64,000 bases of DNA from Coenobita brevimanus (GCA_032717465.1 CM064655.1:13862152-13926151); one strand, 5' to 3'; positions 22,583-35,528 are shown, numbered from the stretch's first letter. The notes: generated by a model not told the origin, from the letters alone. Made by a program: numbers and translations.

Positions 22583-23803
22583 TATCTATCTATCTGTTGC
22601 CAGACGCCTCAATCCCGTTTGGGGTGGCCACAAACAAATCTCCTCCACGTCGCCCTGTCCCCCGCCATTTCACTGCCCCGCTCCCAACTCACACCCCCGT
22701 CACTCATATACCTCTCCACCCCATCCCTCCATCTCATCCTCGGCCTCCCCCTCCCTCTTCCCCCCTCCGCCTCACTCACATACACTCTCCTCGTCAGTCT
22801 TTCACCCTCCATCCTCTCCACATGGCCAAACCACCTCAGTGTATTCCTCCTAACGCTTCCTATCACATCCACACCACAATGCTCCTTTATATCCTCATTT
22901 GTCAGCCTGTCTCTCCATGTGACTCCACATGCTCCTCTTAAATAACTCATATCCACTGCTGTCACTCTTGACTTGTGTCCTTCCAGCAACGTCCAAGCTT
23001 CACTTCCATACGTTAGAGTTGGTATCACAATACTGTCATGTAGTAAATTTTTCACTTCCATGCTCACTTCCCTGTTTCTTATCACTGCTTTCAAGGAACC
23101 AGCAACTTTTCTTCCCTACTGTACCCTTTCAAGCACTTCATCCTCCAAACCTCCATCCTTACTCATCACACTACCCAAGTACTTAAACGTACTCACATTT
23201 TCCAATTCCTCACCATCCAACCTCGCTGTACATTCATTGATTTCACCTCTCTCAAAGACCATCACTTTACTCTTCCCTACATTCACCTTTAGATCACTTT
23301 ACTCTTCCCTACATTCACCTTTAGATTCCGTTTCTTACACACTCTCCCAAAGTCATCCACCAAGCCTTGCAGCTCTCCTTTGTCTTCACTTAACAACACA
23401 ATATCATCTGCAAACAACAGTACAGGGAGTTTCCAAACACTACCCTCTCTCACCAGGGCCACTCCAACAGCCACAACCCTACCTTGTACCTCTTTTATTA
23501 CACCATCCATGTACAGATTGAACAACCATGGAGACATGACACATCCCTGTTTCAACCCAACTTTCAAAGAGAAAAATTCACTCAGTTCACCCTCCACACG
23601 CACTGCAGTCTTAGCACCATCTTACATACTCTTCACAGCATTCAGCAACTTCCCATCTACTCTATATATTCTTAAAACTTTCCACAATCCTTGTCTATCC
23701 ACCCTGTCATATGCTTTCTCCAAATCCATGAAAGCCGCATACAACTTCTTTCCCTTCTCTAGAAACTTTTCCACTAAAGATCTAAGAATGAATATCTGAT
23801 CTA
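22583..23803 (-). mobile_element. RTE-1 LINE copy e, inserted in copy d
   Basis: A 1.2-kb 5'-truncated RTE-1 copy with a (TATC)n-type 3' tail at 22583. It is flanked by an exact 10-bp target duplication, CACTAAAGAC, at 22573-22582 and 23804-23813. It holds the RT end (LLFADDIVLL) and the C-terminal domain (SYLRGACGVTWRDR, RWFGHVERM). A 32-33-bp tandem duplication at about 23262-23327 breaks its frame. Confidence 0.9.
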
Positions 23804-24828
23804 CACTAAAGACCTTAGGATGAATATCTGATCTACACAGCCTCTTCCCTTCCTAAAACCTCCCTCTTCATCTCCAACTAATTCCACTATTATTTCCCTA
23901 ACTCTGTCAATAAGTATCCTACCATTTGCTTTTCTTATTTTGCTAAGAAGAGAAATGCCCCTATGATTGGCACGCACCTCTTTCTTCCCCTTTCCTTTGT
24001 ACAGGGGAATAATTATACCTGACTTCCAGTCCTCTGGGGACTCTACCTTCCTCCCAGGCCAATCTGCACATCTTCCAAATCCATTCTAGTACTATATCTC
24101 CCCTATGCTTCAACATTTCATCACACACTTCATCATTTCCTGGGGCTTTCCCCATTTTGACTTTCCTCATGCTTCCACTGTATTCTACTGATCTCTTCCT
24201 CCCATCTCATCCCCCTCCTCTCAGCCATTCCCCATCCACTAATACTCCCATCACTTTCATTCTCTTTGTTTAACAATTCCTTAAAGTGTCCTCCATCTAC
24301 TCAGTTTTTCTCTCCCACTATCAATCTACCATTTTTATCTTTCAATTCCTACTACAGTACCTTCTTTATCACCGAGTCTAACTCATTTTACCTCCCTCCA
24401 GAATATTTTCATACATTTCCTCCACTTTACACTCAGATTCCTTCCAAATTTCACATCCAGTTTCTTCTTATTCTCTCTTACTAATTACTAATCTTTTCAT
24501 CTCTCTTTCCCACTCTACATATAACTCTCTATTCCATCTCTCAACTTGCTCCATGCCTTTGCTTCCTGTCCCTCACTATATACTTTCATCTTTTGCACAA
24601 CTTCTTGTCCCACTTCGTCGTTGCACCATGCTGTTCCTTGCACCCCCATTCGTCATCTCTTCACCCCACACACCACCTCACATGCTGCACAAATTTCTTC
24701 TGTGAAAATCTTTGCTCACAACTTCCACCTCCCCCCATGTGCTCCAAATCGTATTTACCCAATTGCTTTTCCACTTTTTCCTTATGACAGTCTTATCGTA
24801 CTATGAACATTTAATTTTTCCCATTGTT

Positions 24829-24830
24829 TT

Positions 24831-24866
<36 letters not shown>

Positions 24867-24883
24867 GTCATCATCATGGTGGC
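24829..24883. repeat. (TCA)n microsatellite
   Basis: About 50 bases of CAT/TCA trinucleotide with one TCG interruption. By position it may be the 3' tail of the minus-strand LINE remains at 25140-25870. Confidence 0.9.
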
Positions 24884-25870
24884 GGCGGCAGTGGTTGTGA
24901 TCACCTAAGTGCGAGGTGAGATAGCATCCAGAGAGCAAGGAAAAACCCTATAGGAGATTTAGCAAAGGTCTGTTCGGTTAAATGGACCACACTCACATTC
25001 ACATACTATTGAAACACATGGAATCCTGACTCCATTTCTCAGGCACAAACATCCACACCTACATGCTTCACATTACCTGTCAGGTAGTCAGTCTGATGAC
25101 AGTCACGTCATAGGGAAGAAAAATAGGTGCCATAAACTTGCTATATACTCCTCCATTCAAAATTCTTCTAACCAGCCTAATACACTGTCAGTTCCCAAAG
25201 CTTCATCAACTTTCATACGTTGCTGTCTCACATACTGATTTACCATATCTATCCACCTTCGTGATCTACCACTCCTCCTGCCACCTTCAACCACGTTCAG
25301 ATACACTTTTTTTTCCCATCGTATTCTCACCCATTTATCCACCTGTGATTGTACCATCCAAACACACTTTGACTCAGGTGTCCTTAGACTTAGACCTCCC
25401 TTCCCCATGGCTTTCACATATTTTATTATTCCTTAGCCTATCCTCTCTCTCTCTCCCCTACACACATTCCTCGAAAGATCCCATATCCAGTTCACTTACT
25501 CATGACTTTTCATTTTCCTACTCAACCAGTTTCACCATCTTATGTTAATGTTGGTGTTAAAACTTTGTGGAAGTCTCTCACACACACTGCACTCAGACTT
25601 CAGTTTTGTATCAAGGTCTTCATAACACCAACCATTTTCCTACTCAGTATTACTGTACATTCTACTTCCTTTGCACATTTACCTCTCTCCAGTATCATTT
25701 TACCCAGGTATTTAAAATGTATTACCAATTCACCATCACATCACTTAGTCACCTCTCCCAGCTGCCATCACTTTGCCCATACCCACGCTTACATTCAAAG
25801 CCCAGTGCTCATAGACATCCACAAAACTCTGCACCACTCTGCCAACCTTATGTTCTCTCTTGGCAATAAA
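24884..25870 (-). mobile_element. Remains of a third RTE-like LINE family
   Basis: On the minus strand, 25417-25157 reads VDKWVRIRWEKKVYLNVVEGGRRSGRSRRWIDMVNQYV, cut by stops further on. This is the C-terminal signature of RTE-like polyproteins. Upstream, around 25840-25770, WALNVSVGMGKVMA resembles the segment just after the RT catalytic motif. The rest is heavily decayed. The stretch 24884-25140 has no visible coding and may be its 3' UTR. Family assignment is moderate. Confidence 0.5.
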
Positions 25871-26374
25871 ATAATATCTCATAATTTGTTTTGTTTTATT
25901 TTTAAAGGCTTGCATGAGTTGGCCTTGGTCACCTTATGGTGGCTGTCCATGCTGCTTGGTCTCTGACAGCCCCCCTGTTCAGTCCCTTACTGTGACCTTG
26001 TTTCAGGTAGTCTTTTTTTGGTCTGCCCCCAAACCCTCAAACCCCATAACACTCATCCACTGTCTAACCCACTACAGAACACTTTTAACATCAAAAAACA
26101 GTTAATACACATTGCCAAGAATAGAATATTGTACTGTAAAATAAATAAAACAATGTAACATAACATACAATACTGTTAAGTACACTGTAATTTTATGCAC
26201 AGAAGCAGTTTCATGTTGGTGATAGGGATATTGCCCCACCAGAGCCATTTTCTTTCATGTGTCCGTACAATATAAACTCATGCATCGTAAATACCTTACC
26301 AAACACTATAAATCATTGAAAAACAGCTAAAAGATGTTCCTGGTATTGAAATAGTACTGTAACATACTGTGAAG
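25871..26374. other. Gene-free gap
   Basis: AT-rich sequence with no gene, RNA or clear repeat recognised, ending at the TA next to the Tigger-like terminus at 26377. Confidence 0.5.
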
Positions 26375-26743
26375 TACAGTAATCCTTGCAATACTCGGAC
26401 GCCTAATTCCTGGACATCCCAATTCCCGGATATTTTTGGCCCAGGCCTGGGGGGGGGGGGGGAATCAGCCGTACTTTGAACTTGGCACACAACGCCGAAC
26501 AGCTGTGCTTTCACACGTAGTAGAGGGGCCCCCTGCTTCCTCCCCTCCTCACTTCCCGTAGTGGCTGCTGCTTGTGCTCGTTTTTGTGAATAATCAGTGA
26601 ATAAACTGCAATACCTCACCACCAGACCACAAGAGAATGTACAGTGTTGTGCAGTGTTAAGAAATTAGAATTCAGAACGCAAAGGATTAAGTGCAGAATG
26701 CAAACTGGCGTGGCGCAAGTAAGAACAGAATGTGCAGTGTTAA

Positions 26744-29700
26744 CCCCTTAACCGCAGGGCATCACTTTCGTGACGCTCGGCCACAATGGATCATACCGCG
26801 GGGCGTCACTTTTGTGATTCTGTGTTATTTTGAACTATCCCGGGCTCTCAAGTGGTGGCTTGTATCATCTATCAGTACTGCCAATGTCCAACACTAGTCA
26901 GCACTTCAAATCTCATCTGTACTCCCATCCAATGTTGACATTTTAGCGATTTTATCCCCTTCGTGACTCCCCTCCCTACCTGCCCTCCATTACCCTGTCC
27001 TCTCACCTCCCACGCCGCGCTGCGCTATGCAAATTTCCCCCGGATTTTCCACAGATTTCATCCATTGAAATAAGCCCTATGCCCTATACTTATACAAAAT
27101 AATATATACCAAAAAAAAAGATAAGGTAAGTGATAGTGTTATACACCAGGAATTGGCTAATTATCACCTGACAACACCTCACGTGCATTCATTTGCTACA
27201 TTACCACGGTAATTTCCCCTTTGAATTATGCCTTGTAATCGATGTCTGTAATAAAAATATATATCAGAAAGGAAGGGAGAAGCCTAAGTGACATTTACAT
27301 TCACCTGGAACTACCTATTTCTTTATGTATTGCCGAGATTTTCTACCTATTAAAAATTAGCATGTAAGTTAGCAGCAGTCAGCCTCAGTGTCATTGTCAA
27401 CCCTTGCCTTCTCAGATAAGCCGCGGCATTTAGTTCCTTCTTCTCCGCTGTAGTGAAACCACGTCGCACTTGCGCCCCACCATTTCTGCCGCTTCTGCGC
27501 CCATTGCAAAGGGCCCCATGACCTCTACCCCCAAGAAAAGTAGTGAGGGAAGCAGGAAAGGACTTAGTGACTCTGCAGTGGCATGTGAACTAGCAGAATT
27601 GTCCATGGTGATGATGGACAGTGATTTTGACGATTCGTGTGAATCGTCTGATGAGCCGGTTGAGGTAATCGTGCCAGAAAGTGCTAGTATGATTGCTTCA
27701 GTGTCGGAAGTAGTCTCTAGCTCCAAGGGAAAGGAGCTGTTAGTGCAGCAAGGCAAGGAATTTGGGAAGGGAATGAAAAGGCAGCGTGTTAGCCCCAGAA
27801 CAATGCCCCCGTGTGACCCAGCCCACCATGAGTCCCGAGTTGATTCACCTCCCCGTTCCCCAAGCCCCACTTCACTCATTTCTTCCTCATCGTCGGCTGA
27901 GTTATCTCTGGAGTCTTCGTCGTCGGAGTCACCACCAGCATCAACAGTGAAGGCAGGCCGTAGAGGAAGAGGTAAATCCAGGACTTGTAAAAGTAGAGTT
28001 GGTAGTAGGGTAAGGGCTGCTAGTGCTGTACGGCAACCCAGGGTCAGTGCGAGTGACTTTGAACCAGATAAAGCTGCCTCACAGCCACCCACCACCACCA
28101 CCACCACCACCCACCCTACACTGCCACGACAGGGAATCCTGGACGCCTTCGCGTGGATGGAAGGGTCCGATTTTGTGCCTGAACATTTAGTATTTGATGA
28201 GAGCTCCTCAGGAGTTCAGCCTGCCTTCACTATTGACGATAATGCTGAGTGTGTGGACTACCTTTTGGCCTTCCTAGATGACGAAGTCATGCAGCACATA
28301 TGTGATGAGACCAACAGGTATGAATCACAACGTGCTGCAAGTGGTACAGGTGCAGCCAAGATGCAACAGTGGTCCATGCTGGGAGTGCAGGAGCTGTATA
28401 TGTTCTTTGCCCTCATGCTTCTCATGCCACACTCCAAGAAGCGTGAGTTGGAAGAATACTGGTCCATGGACCCCTTACTACCCTCACCCACCTTCAGGAA
28501 GTACATGGCCAGAGATCGCTTCCGGAACATCATGGGAAGCCTGCACTTTGCTGACAACGATGTACCTTCCCAAACCGACCCACTCTGGAAGATCCAGGAG
28601 ATTCTGAGCAGAATGAAGGATAAGTTTATGTCATTCTTCCACCCCTTTCAGAAGGTTGTCATTGACGAATCCTTGGTTTTGTTCAGAGGACGTCTTCGGT
28701 TTGTTCAGTACATTCCAAGCAAACGCCATCGCTTTGGAATTAAGTTCTTTGTACTGTGTGACTATAAGACGGGGTACATCCTTGACTTTGTCATTTATTC
28801 AGCCAGCACTGTCGATCTGGATAAAACACACCCCTTTGGCTTCTCAGGCTGTGTAATGAAAGTGCTCCTTGAAAAGTATTTTGGTGGGAATCATGTGCTG
28901 TATACAGACAACTACTATACAGCACCGAAACTTGCCAAATACCTTTCTGAGCATGGCATTGGCTCCTGCGGCACTGTCAAAAGTAATCGTGCCCACTTCC
29001 CCAAATTCCCAGAGGCAGGAACCTCGCAGTGAGGAGACGTGCACCTACGCAAGTCTGAGAAGATGCTGGCAATACGGTGGCATGACAAGAGGGTCGTGCA
29101 CATGCTCACCACCGTTCATAAGGGGGAGATGACAGACAGTGGGAAGGTCGACCGTAGGACAGGCGAACCTGTGATGAAACCTGATGCTGTGTTGGACTAC
29201 AATATCAACATGCGGCTGGTGGACAAGTCCGACATGATGATTGGTGAGATCGACTGCCTAGGAAGAATACTAGGTAGTACAGGAAAGTTTTTCTGCATCT
29301 CATAGATATGATGATGCTGAACGCCTTCATCCTGTACAAGATGAAGGTCAAACCACCCAAGTCCTTCTCCCTGAGGTTGTTCGCCAGGACTTGTGTCCAG
29401 CAGCTGCTGGAAAGATATGGTAGGGTGACAGCAGCAACTCCAAGGCGCCATCCAGTAACACTTCGTGACCGACTTGAGCAGAGGGCATATATGGATCGGC
29501 ACAGACTGGAGCTTATGCCTGCCACAGGGAAAAGGAAGGCTGCGATTTGCAGGTGTCAGGTGTGTGCACATACCACCCGCCGCACACCTTAGCACAAACG
29601 CACCTCTTGGCAGTGCGCTGAGTGCCAGGTTCCCCTCTGTGTTACCTGCTTCTTTGATTACCGCAGCCAGAAGCAGTTCTAACAGTGCAAGTGTGAAAGG

Positions 29701-30517
29701 AGAATAATGTGTAAATAATGTGTAAATAGCAGGTGAAAGCAATGGATGTTCAGTACATATGATTGAACAGTGTATTATAGTTTTATCTTACTGAAAGTGA
29801 CAGTGAATAACATAGTGTAAGTAAAATAGAAGGGTAAATATTGAAAATAGAATAGAAAATGTAAATAGTAATGTAAGTAATTAGTAATAAAAGAATATGA
29901 GTACAAATAATTTATGTTATAACAGTGAAAGTGAATCCGTGGCTCTCTACGTATTTTACTGAATGAAAAATTGAATGACTTCAGTGATAATAAACTAAAA
30001 CTACTGAAGGAAACTTATGGAGAAAGACTCCAGATATATATAAGTGTGATATAGTATTAGAAATATAAAGTGTGAGGGGTTTTATGAATAATAAATGACA
30101 GCGTACCAAGAGCGAACTAGCGCAAGTGCGACGATCAGACGCGCTCGTAATTTCCATTGCTTTCACAGTGTTTTTTTTTTTGGAGTATGGATCCCAAACT
30201 ACTTGAAAATCATAGAGTAGTGTTTATAGTGTTAATATATGGCTGTGGTAATCATATTACGGGTTGTCGGGAAGTGTAAAGTGGAGACTTCATTACTCAA
30301 CTTCAACTTCAGAGGTCTCCACAAGTCCTACAGTAACCGACGAAGGCTCAACAAACATTCCAGGAGAAAGCTGAAGGTATGTGCCATAAGCATATGTAAT
30401 TTTAATATTCTAGGACTAATAACTGATTTTTGGCAAATATTTTTTGAGAGTCTGTCGGAGCCTGAATAACCCCGCGGGACACGCAAAACATTGGTAAACA
30501 TGCCCGCGGTGTAGGGG
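26744..30517 (+). mobile_element. piggyBac-type element B, complete ends
   Basis: TTAA duplications at 26740-26743 and 30518-30521 frame a 3774-bp element. Its ends are CCCCTTAACCGCAGGGC on the left and, complemented, CCCCTACACCGCGGGC on the right. The left terminal region contains a direct sub-repeat (ATCACTTTCGTGA, GTCACTTTTGTGA) that may be a transposase binding site. It encodes a transposase pseudogene (27461-29682). It is about 3.8 kb like copy C without its LINE, and both keep the full 5' and 3' non-coding parts. Confidence 0.9.
27461..29682 (+). pseudogene. piggyBac transposase, copy B, several lesions
   Basis: Aligned with copy C, the start codon has become ACG (27461-27463). A CGA-to-TGA change stops the frame at 29030-29032. 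One base is lost near 29258. A TGG-to-TAG change follows near 29274, and a late TAG replaces GAG in RRTPEHKR. The N-terminus is Ser/Glu-rich and disordered. The catalytic core keeps IDESLVLFRGR and YTDNYYTAPK, which contain the first two aspartates of the DDD triad, and NINMRLVDKSDMM with the third. The cysteine-rich C-terminal domain is present but cut by the late stop. It is inactive. Confidence 0.9.
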
Positions 30518-30931
30518 TTAAACAGTTATAATTCACAGCTTAAACGATTAAGTGCAGCACAACACTGGATTACTGTATGTTCTTCAAGAGCATTTTCACC
30601 ACTGCCAGAGCCTTAGAGGAGGCAGGTTAATCTTCGTAACGGCCTTGGATGTGTTGTAAGTACCCTGTACACCGCTAAATATTTTCCATACTCACTTCTT
30701 ATTTCTCATTCTTTGGTTCCTTTTCATTTATTTCATGCTTTCTGTCCCTTATTTGTGTTAATAGGGCCTTAAATAGGTGCTATGCATGTCCGGTAGGGAG
30801 TTATGTAGGTGGTTTTCTGAGTTAGGGTCCATAAGTACCTGTCCAGGAGGCATTTTCTCAATTCCCGGACAAACCCAGTTTCCAGACATGCCTTTGGCTC
30901 TGTTGCATTGGTTATTGGAGGGATTACTGTA

Positions 30932-32200
30932 GTCACTCCGTGCATACGACACTGGCACTGCATATATTGATTCGAAAGGTGAATTCTTGAGTGTGAGACT
31001 TAAGTTCTTCGAAATTCTGGGTTTTTCTTCGAAAGGTAAATTAGCGAACCCAAATTGCGCCAAATGAAAGGGCTCACTGTAGGCTTGTTTGTATATTGGT
31101 ACCATAGTGGTGGAGGAATACAATGGAGATTGAGACATCATCCACCTACCTGCTGCTAGCCAATGAAAAATCCTCATTAGAATTCTCCCTCCCCTGTTTA
31201 GCCAATAAAAACTCTTATACTGCTTACCACTGCATCTCCCCTCCCTGCCCACCAACAACACCCTGTGAGCTGTGAGGCCCACTAACCATCAGCCCTCCCT
31301 CCCTCAACACAACTCCACTTTCTTAGTACAGTACAGTGTAACCCCATTTTTTGTGTGTATTTCTCTTTTTTTTATTTTATTTTTTATTATTATTATTTGT
31401 GATTATGGCTGGATCTTTTATGACATGAACTGTCTCATGCCTGATATTAATCCCTTGGCTGCAACGTTCCCTTTAAAAGGTCCAATCGACAGGCTGCGCC
31501 ATTCCGTTTAAGATCCACGAATCAGTTTCAAAAGTTGCACCCTGTATTTTGCCGCAAGTACTTTGTGTATTCATTTGCATTCTCTTAGGGTTGCCAGGTC
31601 GTCCTTTTAGCATCCTCCACACCACATCAAGCATTATGTAACCACGTGAGCCCAGTTTCCTTGAGGATGTCATTGTGTTTACAGGTGGTTTATTGCATTC
31701 ACCCCAGCCCTCAGCTTCGCTTGGTGTTACCAAGAAAAGAGGTGCAAGAGGTCGTATTCCATAGAAAAAGAAGTATGCATCTACTGATGACAGTGATTCT
31801 AGTGTGGAATACACTGTAAAACCTCTGAAAAAACAAGCCAGCACACCACGCTCCAAGCGATGCCGACCCACTTATGTTACACACTCATCAACTTCTCGCC
31901 CCTCTGGAAAAGTGATTGAACAAGTGTAAATAAGTGATAGAGAGTAAGTGTAAGTGACCAAAATATAAGGAAAATGAAAGTGTCTGGTGTAGGTTATGTA
32001 AATATCTTTCGTTGAGTTTAGCATCAGTTACTGTTACTGAGTAGTTTTTCATGGTTCATTGTCACACTATTTTATTGTATAATGTTTGTACTGTAAAGTA
32101 ATGATTATGAAGTGCGAAGTGAACCATTCAAGATAATGCAAAGAAAGTGATGCATATAGTGGTTTGTCATTGGGAAATGAAGTGTAGTGAGTGGCTGTGT
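30932..32200. other. Largely unassigned stretch
   Basis: No recognised gene. A possible coding relic at 31683-31929 is listed separately. The region near 30970-31080 has repeated TTCGAAAGGT words. The rest shows nothing I can name. Confidence 0.4.
31683..31929 (+). pseudogene. Unrecognised coding relic after a splice-acceptor-like site
   Basis: Following GTGTTTACAG, one frame reads GLLHSPQPSASLGVTKKRGARGRIP, an in-frame TAG, then KKKYASTDDSDSSVEYTVKPL and on to a TAA after GKVIEQV. The composition (basic, Ser/Asp-rich) looks like a disordered nuclear protein or the N-terminus of a transposase. I do not recognise the family. It could be chance. Confidence 0.25.
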
Positions 32201-32593
32201 GGGTGGTGGTGCGTGACAGACAGCTACAGCGATGCAAAAAAACACCGAAAATGGTGTTACCTCCACCTTTCTTTATGGCATTGTAGGAGCATCTAAACAT
32301 TCACTGATGTGGTCATAGGTAAGAAGCAAGGTTTTGCTTTCTTGTGCTTGTTTTATTTTGTTTTATCTTGTGTATTGATATGAAAAATGTTGCATTGAAA
32401 ATGGGTAACTTGTTTGAGGGTGGTGGTGCATGACAGACAGCTACAGTGACGCAAAAAAACATCGAAAATGGTGTTGCTTCCATCACTTTCTACAGCATAG
32501 AAGGAACATCTAAATATTCAATGATGTGCTTTTAGGTAAGAAGAAAGGTTTCACTTTCTTGTGCATGTTTATTTTTTTTTTATTGTTTATTAA
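32201..32593. repeat. About 217-bp tandem duplication, second unit split by piggyBac C
   Basis: The block starting GGGTGGTGGTGC and containing TGACAGACAGCTACAG is repeated after 217 bases, at 32201 and 32418. Unit 2 stops at TTAA and its remaining piece (GCATTGAAAATGGGTAAC) is found at 37478-37495, just beyond piggyBac C. This confirms the insertion point. Confidence 0.85.
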
Positions 32594-33311
32594 CCCCTTA
32601 ACCGCAGGGCATCACTTTCTTGACGCTCGGCCACAATGGATCATACCGCGGGGCGTCACTTTTGTGATTCTGTGTTATTTTGAATTATCCCGGGCTCTCA
32701 AGTGGTGGCTTGTATCAGCTATCAGTACTGCCAATGTCCAACACTAGTCAGCACTCCAAATCTCATCTGTACTCCCATCCATTGTTGACAATTTAGCAAT
32801 TTTACCCCCTTTGTGACTTCCCTCCCTACCTGCCCTCCATTACCCTGTCCTCTCACCTCCCACGCCGCGCTGCGCTATGCAAATTTCCCCCGGATTTTTC
32901 CACAGATTTCATCCATTGAAATAAGCCCTATGCCCTATACTTATACAAAATAATATATACAAAAAAAAAAAACAGGTAAGTGATAGTGTTATACACCAGA
33001 AATTGGCTAATTATCACCTGACAAAACCTCTCGTGCATTCATTCGCTACATTACCACGGTAATTTCCCCTTTGATTTATGCCTTGTAATCGATGTCTGTA
33101 ATAAAAATATATATCAGAAAGGAAGGGAGAATCCTAATTGACATTTACATTCACCTGGAACTACCTATTTCTTTATGTATTGCCGAGATTTTCTACCTAT
33201 AAAAAATTAGCCTGTAAGTTAGCAGCAGTCAGCCTAAAGTGTCATTGTCAACCCTTCCCTTCTCAGATAAGCCACAGCATTTAGTTCCTTTTCCTCTGCT
33301 GTAGAGAAACG

Positions 33312-35528
33312 ATGTCGCACTCGCACCCCGCCATTCCTGCCGCTTCTGCGCCCATTGCAAAGGGCCCCGTGACCTCTACTCCTAAGAAAAGTAGTGAGGC
33401 AAGCAGGAAAGGACTTAGTGACTCTGCAGTGGCACGTGAACTGGCAGAATTGTCCATGATTATGATGGACAGTGACTATGACGATTCGGGTGAATCTTGT
33501 AATGAGCTGGGTGAGGTTATCGTTCCAGAAACAGCAACAACGAGTGCTACAGTGTGTGAATCAGTGTCTAGCTCCAAGGGAAAGGAGCTTTTAGTGCAGC
33601 AAGGACAGGAATTTGGGAAGGGAGTGAAAAGGCGGCGTGTTAGCCCCAGAACAATGCCCCCACGTGACCCAGCCCGCCATGAGTCCCGAGTGCATTCACC
33701 TCCCCGTTCCCCAAGCCCCACTTCACTCATTTCTTCATCATCGTCGGCTGAGTTATCTCTGGAGTCTTCGTCGTCGGAGTCACCACCAGCATCAACAGTG
33801 AAGGCAGGCTGTAGAGGTAGAGGTAAATCAAGGAGAGTGAAAAGTAGTGTAGCTAGTAGGGTAAGGGCTGCTAGTGCTGTACGGCAACCTAGGATCAGTG
33901 CGAGTGACCTTGACTGAGATAAATCTGCCTCACAGCCAACCTCCACCACCACCACCCACCCTACACCACCACGACAGGGAATCCTGGACGCCTTCACGTG
34001 GACGGAAGGGTCAGATTTTGTGCCAGAAAATCTAGTTTTTGATGAGAGCTCCTCAGGAGTTCAGCCTGCCTTCACTATGGACGAAAATGCTGAGTGTGTC
34101 GACTACCTTTTGGTCTTCCTAGATGACGAAGTCATGCAGCACATATGTGATGAGACTAACAGGTATGAATCACAACGTGCTGCAAGTGGTACAGGTGCAG
34201 CCAAGATGCAACAGTGGTCCATGCTGGGAGTGCAGGAGCTGTATGTGTTCTTTGCCCTCATGCTTCTCATGCCACACTCCAAGAAGCATGAGTTGGAAGA
34301 ATACTGGTCCATGGACCCCTTACTACCCTCACCCACCTTCAATAAGTACATGGCCAGAGATCTCTTCCGGAACATCATGGGAAACCTGCACTTTGCCGAC
34401 AACGATGTACCTTCCCAAACCGACCCACTCTGGAAGATCCAGGAGATTCTGAGCAGAATGAAGGATAAGTTTATGTCATTCTTCCACCCCTTTCAGAAGG
34501 TTGTCATTGACGAATCCTTGGTTTTGTTCAGAGGACGTCTTCGGTTTGTTCAGTACATTCCAAGCAAACGCCATCGCTTTGGAATTAAGTTCTTTGTACT
34601 GTGCGACTGTAAGACGGGGTACGTCCTTGACTTCGTCATATATTCAGCCAGCACTGTCGATCTGGAAAAAACACCCCCCCTTGGCTTCTCAGGCTGTGTA
34701 GTGAAAGTGCTCCAAGAAAAGTATTTTGGTGGGAATCATGTGCTGTATACAGACAACTACTATACAGCACCGAAACTTGCCAAATACCTTTCTGAGCACG
34801 GCATTGGCTCCTGCGGCACTATGAAAAGTAATCGTGCCCACTTCCCCAAATTCCCAAAGGCGGGAACTTCGCAGCGAGGAGAAGTGCACCTACGCAAGTC
34901 TGAGAAGATGCTGGCAATACGGTGGCATGACAAGAGGGTCGTGCACATGCTCACCACCGTACATAAGGGGGAGATGACAGACAGTGGGAAGGTCGACCGT
35001 AGGACAGGCGAACCTGTGATGAAACCTGATGCTGTGTTGGACTATAATATCAACATGCGGCTGGTGGACAAGTCCGACATGATGATTGGTGAGATCGACT
35101 GCCTCAGGAAGAATACTAGGTGGTACAGGAAAGTTTTTCTGCATCTCATAGATATGACGATGCTGAACGCCTTCATCCTGTACAAGATGAAGGTCAAGCC
35201 ACCCAAGTCCTTCTCCCTGAGGTTGTTCGCCAGGACTTGTGTCCAGCAGCTGCTGGAAAGATATGGTAGGGTGACAGCAGCAACTCCAAGGCGCCATCCA
35301 GTAACACTTCCCGACCGACTTGAGCAGAGGGCGTATATGGATCGGCACAGACTGGAGCTTATGCCTGCCACAGGGAAAAGGAAGGCTGCGATTCGCAGGT
35401 GTCAGGTATGTGCGCATACCACCCGCCGCACACCTGAGCATAAACGCACCTCTTGGCAGTGCGCTAAGTGCCAGGTTCCCCTCTGTGTTACCTGCTTCTT
35501 CGATTTCCACAGCCAGAAGCAGTTCTAA
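33312..35528 (+). pseudogene. piggyBac transposase, copy C, a single in-frame stop
   Basis: A 739-codon frame from ATG 33312 to TAA 35526-35528, broken only by TGA at 33915-33917. Residues 1-200 are a Ser/Glu/Lys-rich disordered region with a TAAS-free tail of acidic serine clusters. The DDE_Tnp_1_7-type core starts around DFVPENLVFD. The catalytic aspartates are visible as D400 (VIDESLVLF), D481 (YTDNYYTAP) and D586 (NMRLVDKSD), matching the DDD triad of piggyBac. The C-terminus carries the cysteine-rich zinc-binding domain (CQVCAHTTRRTP, QCAKCQVPLCVTCFFDFH). An internal start after the stop would leave the whole catalytic core and the zinc domain open from about 33918. Whether such a shortened protein is made is unknown. 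Confidence 0.9.

Larger units (their letters stand above)
19222..24810 (-). mobile_element. RTE-1 LINE copy d, broken by two LINE insertions
   Basis: Minus-strand RTE-1 copy in three pieces. 19222-20080 holds the C-terminus and the end of the RT; 22311-22582 holds the middle of the RT; 23804-24810 holds the start of the RT and the linker. The pieces are contiguous when aligned to copies c and g. The first gap is a plus-strand Jockey/I-like LINE, the second another RTE-1 copy (e). Many substitutions and frameshifts show that it is old. Its 3' tail has decayed to CTGTCTATAG. Confidence 0.8.
26377..30929. mobile_element. Tigger/pogo-like non-autonomous element hosting piggyBac B
   Basis: The left end, CAGTAATCCTTGCAATACTC, and the complement of the right end, CAGTAATCCCTCCAATAACC, are similar terminal inverted repeats. 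TA lies on both sides (26375-26376 and 30930-30931). Without the piggyBac copy inside (26744-30517) the element is about 780 bases and has no transposase. Further ends of the same family occur near 6370, 45559 and 54530-54709. It would depend on a Tigger-type transposase in trans. Confidence 0.75.

Noticed and set aside
26691..26897. Short conserved peptide shared by the piggyBac copies near their left ends (also at 32526-32747 and 5889-6086)
   Set aside because: It lies in the terminal non-coding region. The similarity is explained by DNA-level homology of the transposon ends.
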